NCBI GenBank assembly: GCA_905250885.1
Contig: CAJNOQ010001327.1
Span: 1-33,011 of the forward strand
Direction: 5' to 3'
Length of the DNA: 33,011 nt
DNA from: Didymodactylos carnosus
Lineage: Eukaryota; Rotifera; Eurotatoria; Philodinida; Philodinidae
Position 1 is the first letter of the stretch. Each line of letters opens with the position of its first letter. The translations under genes were made by a program, and so were the position numbers. The notes under the pieces were generated by a model. The model saw nothing but the letters and a program-made list of their open reading frames with translations. It had not been told where the DNA came from and made no database searches. Positions 11,075 to 21,236 of the stretch are shown in pieces.

Positions 11075-12570
11075 CGTTTCATCATGAAAGTCATTTTCAA
11101 AATCTTTTTGTAAAGTAGGTTTCTCAGAGAATCTTTGGGAAACTACATCATAGCTCAAAAACTCGAAATACAAATGGTTTGATTTTTTATCATGGATGGA
11201 TAGTCCAAAGCGTCCTCTTCAAAATGGGATTCAAGCGAGACTCTCGTCTTCGATCGTTTAGGTCTGGCATCGGATTTCCTAGGAGTTCCAGACCTGTTTT
11301 TTTTTCACATGTTAGAATCACAGAAATGACTCTAGACGGGGCTTATCGACCACGCTGAATCTCATAGCAGCATTTGTTTTTAGAAAGTGTTCAAAGATCT
11401 GCTGAAAACTGAGATTTCAAGATTGTTTTCACCTACTATTAAAAAGTTTACAATTCACTCAGAGAACAATAGAACGAGCTCAGAACTTCAAGATATGGCT
11501 AAATTTGTCTGATAAACCTGATTATATCATCGAAAAAGTCGAAAACCATATTTTTACTCAAACGTTTTCCAGAAATCCCTTCGTAAAACCATCCAGTTTT
11601 ATAAAACTGTTTTTCTAAGTTTCTTATAACTACGATTTAGAATAGCACAAATACCAAGGGGGAAAAAGCGTTTTGGAATAGTATAGAATGGTACGGAATG
11701 GGTTGGAATGGGCCATTCCAGGCCATTCCATACCATTCCAAAATGGTCAAAAAATGTTTGGAATGGTACGGAATAGCCTGGAATGGCCCATTCCGGCCCA
11801 TTCCAGCCCTTTCCCCCTTGACAAATACTCTACATTCTGAAGTTTGAGCTCGTCCTGTTGTTCTTTGAGTGAATTGTAAATTTTTTAATAGTTTTCAGGC
11901 TGTTTTCACCTAATATTAAAAAATTTACTATTCACTTAAAAAACATCAGAACGAGTTCAAAACTTTAAAATATAGAATATTTAAGCTATTCTATATCCTG
12001 TTCATAGGAGATCTCGAAATAAATTTTAAAAAACCCTAAGGTTTTCCAACAGGGTTTCTGAAAAATCTATTAACAAAAATATGCTTTTAGATTTCTTCGA
12101 TCCTACAATCACGTTTAGCGAACAACATTAATCATATCCTGAGATTTTGAACTCGTTCTGATGTTTATTAAGCGAATAGTAAATCTTTTAATATTAGGTG
12201 AAAACAGCCTGAAAACCCTATTTTCTTAAAACCGGCTTTTCAATAAATTTTTAAAACTTTTTCTAAAAATAAATATTGCCGCGAGGCTCAGCATGGTCGA
12301 TTATCCATAGTCCATCCATCTTTAAGGCTACCAAGAGTCACCGGGTCCCAGTCCTGGGACTCGTCGGAAATTCGATACAACGCCCGAACCACAGAAAATC
12401 AAGATCTCACTTTACTCCCATTTTGAAGAGAACACCTCGGGCTATTAGTCCATGAATAAAAATCAATACATTCCTATGTGGAGTTCGGCAAACTCAAGCT
12501 AGTTTTCCAAAGATCCTCTGGAAAGCCGACTTCGAAAATTTTGTCGAAAATCAGTTTTGCTTGTGAAAAA
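11075..12570. repeat. Composite imperfect foldback repeat, about 1.5 kb
   Basis: The outer arms (about 11100-11500 and 12140-12550) are imperfect reverse complements. For example, TCTTCAAAATGGGA near 11216-11229 faces TCCCATTTTGAAGA at 12416-12429, and CTTATCGACCACGCTGA near 11342 faces its counterpart near 12290. Inside, a unit of about 75 bp beginning GTTTTCACCTA occurs four times in alternating orientation: forward at about 11425-11500, reverse at 11836-11896, forward at 11902-11975 and reverse at 12135-12205. A hAT-type MITE sits between the first two. There is no coding sequence. It reads as an old foldback transposon, or nested inverted copies, diverged by roughly 15-25%. Confidence 0.75.
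11655..11820. mobile_element. hAT-type MITE with 8-bp target site duplication
   Basis: The element is 166 bp. Its ends are perfect 11-bp terminal inverted repeats, CAAGGGGGAAA and TTTCCCCCTTG. It is flanked by an exact 8-bp direct repeat, ACAAATAC (11647-11654 and 11821-11828). An 8-bp duplication with CA(A)GGG-type ends is the signature of the hAT superfamily. The inside is almost entirely GGAAT/ATTCC words in inverted arrangement (GGAATGGGTTGGAATGGGCC followed by ATTCCAGGCCATTCC), so the whole element can fold on itself. No transposase is present, so it depends on an enzyme encoded elsewhere. Confidence 0.88.
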
Positions 12571-13638
12571 ATAGTCTCAAGTCTTGGCTTTTGAATGGTG
12601 AAAATCGCATCGCTCTAGCACTTTTCTTTGTTGTAATATTAGACAAACAGTCACGCGCCAGCTTTTTCTTTACAGACAGTAGGGAGTTTTCATTTTATTT
12701 CATATTTTCTTACGAAAAAATAAATATTTTTTAGTATTTTTTTATTTTTCAGAAAAATAGGACAAAATCAAGGTTTTTTTGAGTATAAAACTTCAACTCA
12801 TTCTCCTTCGAAGGTACCAAAGGAGTTTCACAAAACAATCACATACGATCTGTAGAGGACGTTTTGGATTTTCTTTTGGTAAAAAGTTTCGAAAAGTCAA
12901 GTCTTCCAAAGAAAACGCTTATTTTACACTCATAAGTCTGTGATACATTTCGAAAGTTTCAAAAATAATCTAATTTAGTCAGATGGCCATGGTATCAAAC
13001 AGAATGAACCAATGTGAGCCAAAAATAGAACTAAAGAATGGCATTAAGACAACTAAAAATTTCTCAAAGGGCAGCAGGTTGTCAAAAACTTGTTTGCTTG
13101 ACAAAATGTTGTTCCAGACACCCAATGTTTTAGACAAATAGTGCATTTTGTAGAGAATTTAATTCTCTATTGAATGGCGTGGCTTTTAATTATGTCAAAA
13201 ATTTAAGAAAAGCCAAGTCGTCGCAGAGTTAAACAAAACAGCGAGAAAAAGATTTCAGCGAGTTAGGAGAAAAATTAATGAGTTAAGGCATGCCAAACTG
13301 ATCACTAGTAGTTTATTACTATTGCTGCTATAATAGTCAAATTACAACTTGAAGTGAATGAAAAAGGACGTTTCGCTGCGTCATTTAGTTCTTTCCAAAT
13401 TGATTACATGACTACCATGCTAATAAGTATAAACTTGAAATATTCCTTGAAGATTGTCAGAGGTTTTCTTAATATTTTGTTTTTGTCGAACCATATGAAA
13501 TTAGGAAACTAAGTTGCATCAAAACTATGGATGTAACAGCTTGTTCACAAAAGTTTATTTAGTGAACATTCAATCGACACGATTATTAAACAACAAATAC
13601 TCTATTAACGATTTTTCTCGTTGTTTCTCAGTTTACGT
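12571..13638. other. Intergenic DNA, no gene recognised
   Basis: AT-rich sequence with short, unconvincing frames. It may contain further decayed repeat fragments related to the foldback just upstream, but I cannot delimit any. Confidence 0.4.
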
Positions 13639-14073
13639 TTACAGTAGAATTTCTTGATGCGAATGATTTTCTTCTATAACGGGTCTTTCATTTTTAACGG
13701 TTATTGCAATTTCTATCCGTCGAGCATCGTGAAACATAAGTTCTAGCCAACAATGTTTTCTGGTATATAAGTAAACCATAACGCACAGTTTATACGAAAC
13801 AGTTAACTTCTGTCCTCTTTCAACTGAATACAAAAGCTCAAATTCCTTGATAAAGGATAAAAAATTGATGTTTGGTTCTTGATCGTCAACGTCGTCTTTT
13901 CGCTTGTCAGAAATTATGTTTTAGAGAAGGACCGGATAGTAACCATAGAATGGTTGTACCGAACCAAGCTTTTGTATGACTTCTACAGCGACTTTTTTGA
14001 TTTTTCGTTGGGACTTGACATCGCTGCATCAACTAACATATTAATGGCAGAGGTGTCCTTCAAACACAAGTAG
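13639..14073 (-). pseudogene. Decayed coding fragment, unknown family
   Basis: Reading the minus strand, the upstream part (about 14073-13910) encodes protein-like sequence (DTSAINMLVDAAMSSPNEKS) but has an in-frame TAG and then a TAA. After a frame change the downstream part (about 13907-13639) is open to a TAA at 13639-13641 and reads like a folded protein (KEFELLYSVERGQKL; CWLELMFHDARRIEIAITV). I see no splice sites that would skip the stops. It could be the 3' portion of the same dead gene as the ARM/HEAT-like relic next door, or a separate relic. No family is recognised. Confidence 0.4.
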
Positions 14074-14107
14074 AATGATATAAATAAATCAACAATATTT
14101 TTCCTTT

Positions 14108-15276
14108 TCAATAAGCTCGTCCGATTAATTTAGTAAGCAATTGTGATAATTTTGGACTTTTGCTTAAACATTTAAATACTTCGGTATATCATACTCATCA
14201 TCTTCAATTAACTTAATAATTTCTTCGAACTTACCTGCGGGATCTGATCCTGTATAATTCCAAAGTGTGCTTAAAATAGTTACTCTTATTTCCTTGTTTT
14301 GTTCACTGTGAAGAATATGGCGTAATCGATGAACAAAGGTTTCATCAGCTTGTAATTCACGAATAACTTGACCTACTTTAGCGAGTAACTTTTCACAATC
14401 ATTGCGAAGCATGGTAAACAATTTATCTACAATTTCAGAGCAAATATGGCCTAATCTGATCTTATATACAACATTGAAGCGTGAAATTATTTTCATCTAA
14501 TTCATCATATAAGACTCGTATCATGTAATATCTGTTAGTAGCGGAGGAGTATAGACTGACAGCACCATCAATAAAAACTTGTTGAACATCGAAGAAATAT
14601 TTCATTGATACTTTTAGTGCTTGGGATCCATCCAGTAGTGCTTTTAAGCAGGAATACGATTCCATCGTACTTAGTATCAATTGGTGTAGGTCGTATAGTA
14701 CAACTTGATGAACAAACTCACTATCATTACATAGTTCCTCTGTCATTGGAGGAAAGCCGTCTGCTTCATCGATTAATACATCAAAACTTTTCATAGCCCC
14801 AAATAGATGTTGCCGCACATCAACATTCGATTCCCCATAATAAAAAGTCAACAATTCCTGTATAGCATCGGTTTTTAACACGAGTATTTTCATACTCATC
14901 ACTCTTAACGATATCTTTTAGTCTACTGATGGTTGAGGAGACTATCGATTCGGTTTGTATTAATTGACGATACGGAATTAACAAATTAGCCTTATCCAGT
15001 AGGTTATCTAGAGTTTACAGGACCTCAGATGTAATATATGAATTGTCGATTTCTCCAATAACTATTTGCAAAAAATAGCAAAGATTAGAATCTTTTAGAA
15101 TATGTAAGTAGTTGTTCTGAAAGTGTACTCTATTGTGGATAGAAAGTCTAATGTTTGAATAACCAATCTTGATAGGCAATCATACTTTAATAATCATGTA
15201 AATTGTCTCAAAAATGGTTCGTGTTAATGACTGCTGAAAGGCATCGTATAGTTCTCAATGCTTTCTCTTGTAACAT
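14108..15276 (-). pseudogene. Multiply disrupted helical-repeat (ARM/HEAT-like) protein gene
   Basis: On the minus strand a protein-like sequence can be followed from an ATG at 15276 (MLQEKALRTIRCLSAVI) to a TGA at 14108-14110 (...TKLIGRAY), but only across several lesions. These are a TGA soon after the start, a frame change near 15185, an in-frame TAA near 15016, a frame change near 14890, another near 14475, and one near 14190. The two longest intact pieces are 14462-14902 and 14164-14496. The encoded segments are long amphipathic helices (ELLTFYYGESNVDVRQHLF; HSEQNKEIRVTILSTLWNY), as in ARM/HEAT repeat scaffolds. I could not name the parent. Tiny introns could explain at most one break, so a pseudogene is more likely than a functional gene or sequencing errors. 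Confidence 0.7.
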
Positions 15277-15474
15277 TTTAATATCTTTTTAATATTTTAA
15301 TATCTTTTTCCACTCTACAGAAGTACAAAAAAGGAATAACAAAAAAAAAATAAACAAACATTTATTTCCGAAAACTGTTAGATTTATACAGGAAAGAAAC
15401 GACGAAAATACTGTAAAAAAAATAACATAGCGAAGTAACATGCACCATCAAAATAATCATAAATATTTTTCTCG

Positions 15475-18450
15475 TTAACTTTTAGTTAACATCGCCAGTG
15501 ATTCAGTTACGGAAGTATCTTTTGATTCACTTGAATTTATAATTACTTCATCACTTTTGATATCTTTTCTCAAACGAGAAAACGATAGTCGGTCTCTATC
15601 AAAACGTAGTTGAAACTTTCCCAATTCACCATCGAAACGATTTTTACCTACCTGAAAAAGAGCATTAATGAGATTAGACCATGTTTGTTTAGTACTAATC
15701 GTCAATGACATCATCTATTTAATATTGTTCTTACTTGTAAATATTTCATATAACCGGTTGCATTTGGTAACTTTCGATTTTGTATTATTAATATATTATC
15801 TGACTCTTGTGATGCTTTAGCAGTTCCAAATATCGATGAAATGGCTAATTCTTCTTCTTCAGCTTCCTACAAAAAAAAAAGCCCACAAAACAGATGAATT
15901 GATCAGTTGAAACGATCGATAAATTTACTTTTCTTGGATGAATAACTAAAGTAACATGACATTTATGATTTGTTGCAAATTTTCGAAATTGATGCACTAA
16001 CGTATCTTGCTTATAGAATCTAAACTGATTTTTTTGAAACATTAGCCATCAGAGACAAAATTTTACTTGTTTACCTATCCATGTTTAAAAAATCCATACC
16101 CAACATAAATTGTAAATTATCAATAACAACATGTTCTATATTATGAATTGTGACTGCATTTGCCATTGTCTATTCAACACAAATTTTTTTAGTCAAAAAA
16201 TGAATTTATTATTGAAGCTTTTTTTCTACTATTTATTCCACAAACACAAAATTTTTACCTCAATAACTTTGTCTATATTTTCTTGTCCATGGAATGTCAT
16301 AAAATACATAGGTAATTGCTCAAACAAATTTGCATATTGTTCAAATACATGCAAATTTTTTGACAAATTAAGTCTGCAAAATGATTAAAGTATAAAGAAT
16401 AGCAAAAAAAGTATAAAAAATTATAATAGCTCAAATAATCAGTTGAAAATTATGGAAAAGTGTATACATACCCAGAATATTGTGTCAACATTATTTTTGC
16501 TAAACGATGCGCTTGTATTTCAAAACTACCGAATAATGTTGAAACCTTGAGAAAAACAGAAAATAAATGAACAGAAAGATTTTTTCAGTATTTTATATAC
16601 CCCTTGCATACACAGATCGAGGGAATATTCACTGAGAAATGTTGTTTTCCCAGAGCCAGTCGGCCCAGTAAGAACAGTTAATTCACCCCTACGATGCCCT
16701 TTAAGAATTTGTGTTAATTGTGGAAATCGTTGCCACTGAAAAGAACAAAACATCATCATAGACAGTTTTTCCTTAATTTATATAACTCTTTTCTCATAAT
16801 TCTTGCAAATGGTGCAGTTATTATTATATTACCTGAATACCGGCAAGTTTAGTGGCATGCATCATTTCAGCTAAAACTTCTTCTCTCAATGATTTGAATT
16901 CTTGAATACATTTATTAATAACAGCAAAACTGTCTTTGACTATTGATCGTACGTTTTCTCCGTTTTTGAATGCTGTTTGTGCACTGACTGGATGACTAAA
17001 AGCAAAAATATAATATTAAAGTGATTAGTGAAAATTAAAGTAAAACTTCTTTTATTACCTAACAATATAGCAACGATGAGGATTTAGTATCGTCGCTAAA
17101 CGAAATGCCAATACTTTTTCTGTACACCATATTTGTAATTTTCTCAAATTTTCGAGTAGAACAATTGTCTTAAAAGATAGAAAAAATTGAATTACTTATG
17201 TCAAACGGTAGTCAACATACCTGTATAGATAATTTAGAATTTGGTAAGACAATAGCAGCTTTTCCCGTTATTTCGTACAGACAAAGTGCGTCCCAAATAT
17301 TATCAACAATAATTGCTTCGGAATTTCGTTGAGTTAAAATATTTAAACCAAATGGAGTATTTAATTTTCTACATAAAAACAAAAAAACGGAATATTTCTG
17401 GATGAAGCTGGAAGTTGCTAAAGACTTCTTCACAGTTGTCGTTGAGACTTTTATATTCGAATCAGCAGTTAATGTTTCGTTTATTACAGTGAAATAAAAG
17501 AAGGGAATATACGATAAGTTTCAAACGTTGTTCTCTTACTGCTGAGTCACATTGGAGGCATCCAACTGAACAATTCCAATTAATGATACACGATCAGCAT
17601 CAAATAGTGGTGCTATCAATTTGTCTTCATATAATTTAATACCATATTTATGAAGTGAGGCAATAGATAACACATGATCCTAGAGAATAATAATAGACGG
17701 TATTGATTATATACAAAATTATTTATCAATAATACTTACAACAAAACCATAATTAGCCAAAATAGCATGAAGATCATCGTCTTTTTGGAGTTCTGTTAAA
17801 ATTTTTGCTTTCTTCCATATTTCATTTAAATCATCAGGTAATACATGCTTTAGTTTTTCTTTCGGACATGTTTTTCTAGAAATAAAATCACTGTTTTAGT
17901 TTGTACAATGTGCGTAAATACTTCTTTTCTTACCTGATTTTAATAGATTCAAGTTGATTTTGAAAATCTTCCCAACTACCTCTTGATAAACACTTCGAAC
18001 AAAAAAATTCGCCTTGAAAGAAAAATAGTTGTGATTACAGATTAATATACTATAGCGATATTTACCTTTCACTTTGCTGATATGTATTATGCCCGAATCT
18101 TTCTTCAAACTTGTACAACAATAACCTAAGATAGATGGAACAAAGATTAATCAAACATTCATATAGCTACTTATTTTTGTTTACATACATTTTATGCATG
18201 TCCATGTTTCATCAAATGATGTTGATGTTTTTCTTAGATATTCTTTTATTTCGATTGTTCTATCCAGAATAGTGCTAAATGATGTTAACGTGTCATTTTT
18301 TGTTGTTAGCTTTTTTATTTGAGATTGAGCTAGAATGAAATTACTGTCATTACTTGAGTGATTTACATTCTGTTGTTTGTTCATGTAATATTGAGCAAAA
18401 GGGTTCAGTACGCTACTGGCAATTTTAGATCTTAATGAAGCAACGTACAT
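15475..18450 (-). CDS. TWNK: Twinkle, mitochondrial replicative DNA helicase (15 exons, 638 aa)
   Basis: Twinkle is the hexameric 5'-3' helicase of the mitochondrial DNA replisome. Exons (minus): 18450-18189, 18125-18066, 18012-17934, 17875-17740, 17679-17540, 17368-17221, 17168-17059, 16995-16833, 16735-16601, 16545-16472, 16373-16259, 16169-16075, 16019-15929, 15866-15735, 15651-15475. All joins keep phase, giving 638 aa, close to the human length (684). The N-terminus is basic and suits mitochondrial import. A zinc-ribbon pattern C85-x2-C88...C112-x2-C115 precedes GSWEDF. The TOPRIM-like region (about 245-254, [10 protein letters not shown]) lacks the usual EGxxD acidic start, as in animal Twinkles. 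The RecA core has Walker A GPTGSGKT (390-397), GSFEI, Walker B VVIDNLQF (D491), [10 protein letters not shown] (527-536) and KNRFDG with the likely arginine finger. The 171-bp intron between exons 5 and 6 is long for this gene and may hide a missed small exon. Confidence 0.95.
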
Positions 18451-20161
18451 GAACTATCATTTGAACAAAAAAATTCTAAAATAAAACAGAACATATTGAA
18501 AATTGGAGATGGATATCATAGATTATTTTTTATACTAAAGTATACTGATTATCAATCAAATTATGCGGAAAGAATCGTCGTCATTAACTGAAAAGAATAA
18601 AAAAATTCACACTACTTAACTTGTTCCTAAATTTGATGAAAATCTTAAACTACTTTGTCAAACCGAGTATAAAACCTATGCTACGGCGCCGTTTCTTGCA
18701 GAGAAAGCTGAAAAGGTTTTATATTCATTGTACCAAGTAACATCTGTTTTATATTCAATATAAAAGTAAATAATTAGGCACTATCAATTAATCGCAGTTA
18801 AAAAAAAACGGCAATCAACCACGATTAACTGGCTTTTTTTACCGATGTGATAAACATGCGTCCTTTCTAAAGTCGATTTAGGAACTAAATTAAATAAATT
18901 TGTGTAATAGAAAACTGTTAAAAAATTATGAATAAAATGATGTAAAATTTGAATAGTTTAATTGCCATCATATGTCCAAAGTCAATTTCTTTGTCACCAA
19001 TCGTGCAACACTTTCGCTCTAGGACTCGCGAAGTACGACGCGATTTTCCACGTTTAACATACCAGAAGCGCTTGTCATTTTTGGATATTTCACCGCAGTC
19101 ACTATTTTTTTACAGTTTTTCATCTACTAAGCCGCCCTGTTCTTACCATAATCGCGATCGAATCATGAACTCACGACACAAGATCTACGTTAAGCATGAC
19201 GAAATTTTCCTAGCGCGACTCTTCTCTGTTTCTATTTTTTCATAAACAAAATTTGACAACTGAAGCCAAAATTAAGGGTAACATTCAACGACTTGAGTAA
19301 GATGTGACAAAACTTAAAAATATTGACTTTTTAGCGATCATACCGTAAGTTTCGCGAATATAACGCGATGGTGGTTCTCGCGCTGCGAATAAGCTAAGAG
19401 AGTTGACTTGGGCTGATTTGCCATTCGAGTTTTTGATGGTCGAAAGCTTTTTTAAATTGATTATTTTCCTTAGCCGACTCTCCGTCCTGGGCAAAAACCC
19501 ATTAGATCTTCTCAGGCCTCCTACTGCCTTTCCAAAATTATCCCGAGAAAATTCTACGGAAGTCACACATATGTGAAAACTTTCATATTGTAAAAAAATC
19601 TCTCAGGATTCTTGTTAATGAATAAATAGCATATATCTCTAGTAGTTAAAAAAGTCTACTAATCAGATTTTTGCCTAGGAACTCTTTCCTTCTTCAAAAA
19701 GCAGAAGCCATCCTTATTTACAACGACCTCTATGGGCTCCACATATTGGTGTACTCATATTAACCAATGGTGGAACAATTATGTATAGTAAGCTATTAAG
19801 GTTTTTTCGAATGATAGAAGCTTGGATGAATCGCTTCTTTGCGTTAATATAACAGCAGTCGAAGTGTATGTAGCATTTTCGAAAGTAAAAAAGTTTATTT
19901 AAACGCTAAGAGTAAATTCGCGAGCTGAAAAAAGAATTCCGCATTAAAATTTCTCTCTTTATTCAACTTTTAAACAGGGAGAGATTTGCCGCTTGATTTG
20001 ATCGTATGCGTTGGAGTTAGCATTTAGGAGATAACTACACCGTGGCAAATTCAAATAGACTCAATTTTTTTTAGCGAAATAAGTAGAAAAAGCTCATCGA
20101 AGAACTGAATTTCAATAATTTCGTTTAGGTAGTTTTTTCCATTCTATTATCAAAGTTCACA
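18451..20161. other. Divergent intergenic region between TWNK and MPHOSPH6
   Basis: TWNK (minus) and MPHOSPH6 (plus) start away from each other, so both promoters should lie here. No core promoter motif can be named with confidence. The part from about 18940 to 19570 is richer in CG dinucleotides (several TCGCGA words) and has open frames of 93-98 codons on both strands. Their products are Ser/Arg-rich with no recognisable motif; I treat them as chance or transposon-derived. Confidence 0.4.
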
Positions 20162-20785
20162 ATGACGGAATTATCGACCACGCTACGGAACATGAAATTT
20201 ATGCAACGCAGTGGTAGCAGTAGTAAGAAACAAAAAGCAAAATTAGCTACCAATCAACAACAACAACAAACATCTTCACAAATTACAAAATCAGATTATA
20301 ATGCATCAGTCGATTTTATAGCGGATCATCCAGGATGTTGGCGTTTATTAGAAAACGAAGCAGTCGATAAAGATCTTGTCTCTAATGATCAACAATCTAA
20401 TGAAATAAAACATCCAACAATAATTTATAAATCTAGTGTATTCTCGATAAACAATCACAGTTATACACGTTTATCATTCCAGAATTATAACAAAAAAGTT
20501 GAATCATACATGTCAAAATATAACGTCTATAATAATCAGCAAAATGGAGAAGATGGTGAGTTGAAACAATCAGATGAAGAAGATAATGAACAAATAACGG
20601 ATGAAAAACTGGCGACTTACGCAACACTAATGAAAACCATAAGAAAAAAATTTAACAAAAAGTCATCTTCGAATATAATAACATTTGACAATAGTTCCGG
20701 TGGAAAAATATCGAAACGTAAAAGAAGACGACACAAAAAACAACAACAAGTAAATGGTGATGAAATTGAGAAAACGAACAAATAG
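20162..20785 (+). CDS. MPHOSPH6: M-phase phosphoprotein 6 homologue (exosome cofactor)
   Basis: MPHOSPH6 (yeast Mpp6) tethers the helicase MTR4 to the nuclear RNA exosome and is needed for 3' maturation of 5.8S rRNA. This single-exon frame encodes 207 aa, longer than human (160). The N-terminal motif LRNMKFMQR (residues 8-16) is the family hallmark that binds the exosome. A second conserved block, YTRLSFQNYNKKVESYM (about 101-117), matches the human RMSFRGFNPEVEKLM segment. An acidic stretch (SDEEDNEQ) and the conserved YATLMKTIRKKF follow, as in human YETLVGTIGKKF. The tail is very basic (KRKRRRHKK), a likely nuclear or nucleolar signal. A polyglutamine run near residue 32 and Asn/Gln-rich linkers account for the extra length. 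The ATG at 20162 sits directly before the conserved motif. Confidence 0.92.
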   Translation: MTELSTTLRNMKFMQRSGSSSKKQKAKLATNQQQQQTSSQITKSDYNASVDFIADHPGCWRLLENEAVDKDLVSNDQQSNEIKHPTIIYKSSVFSINNHSYTRLSFQNYNKKVESYMSKYNVYNNQQNGEDGELKQSDEEDNEQITDEKLATYATLMKTIRKKFNKKSSSNIITFDNSSGGKISKRKRRRHKKQQQVNGDEIEKTNK

Positions 20786-21236
20786 AATTTTTGAGAATAG
20801 TTTTTTCAATTATAGTTACTGTTTGATCTTTAACTTAATTTTGTGTTAAAGAGTCTTTTTGTGTTATGCCTGTTTTTCTTAGTTTTCTGCTTTTTACACT
20901 TCAGATGCTCATAAGTTTATTTTTGTTGGTTTCTTGATTGGCATAAGAATGAAGTTGAATCTTGTTTACTTTGAGAGGTCTAGATGTTTTAACAGGAGAA
21001 AATACTTCATCCAAGTAGACAGATACTTTTACTCGAAGACTTTTTGATTTATCACCAGGTTCTTTTGTTCTAGTTAGCCTTGCTGTACGTAGTTTAATGA
21101 TTCAATAGTATTTACTCGTTTTGATGATATGTTGATTTGAATTTCTAGATTTTATTCTTTCGTCACTATTGTTTTGTGATACTTACGAAAAAAGGTTTTC
21201 CAAATGAATAAGTCAAATTACGCTTGAGTAAAAAAC
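20786..21236. other. Short intergenic region between MPHOSPH6 and MON1
   Basis: This 451-bp T-rich stretch must hold the MPHOSPH6 3' UTR and the MON1 5' region. No canonical AATAAA is seen immediately after the stop, and no other feature was recognised. Confidence 0.4.

Noticed and set aside
14462..14902. SPIN90/NCKIPSD-like or HspBP1-like identity for the helical-repeat relic
   Set aside because: The resemblance is only to generic ARM/HEAT helices; no family-specific motif could be matched.
18949..19566. Two 93-98 codon open frames on opposite strands as genes
   Set aside because: The sequences show no motifs or splice context and are Ser/Arg-rich. They lie in a locally CG-richer patch, where long frames are likelier by chance.
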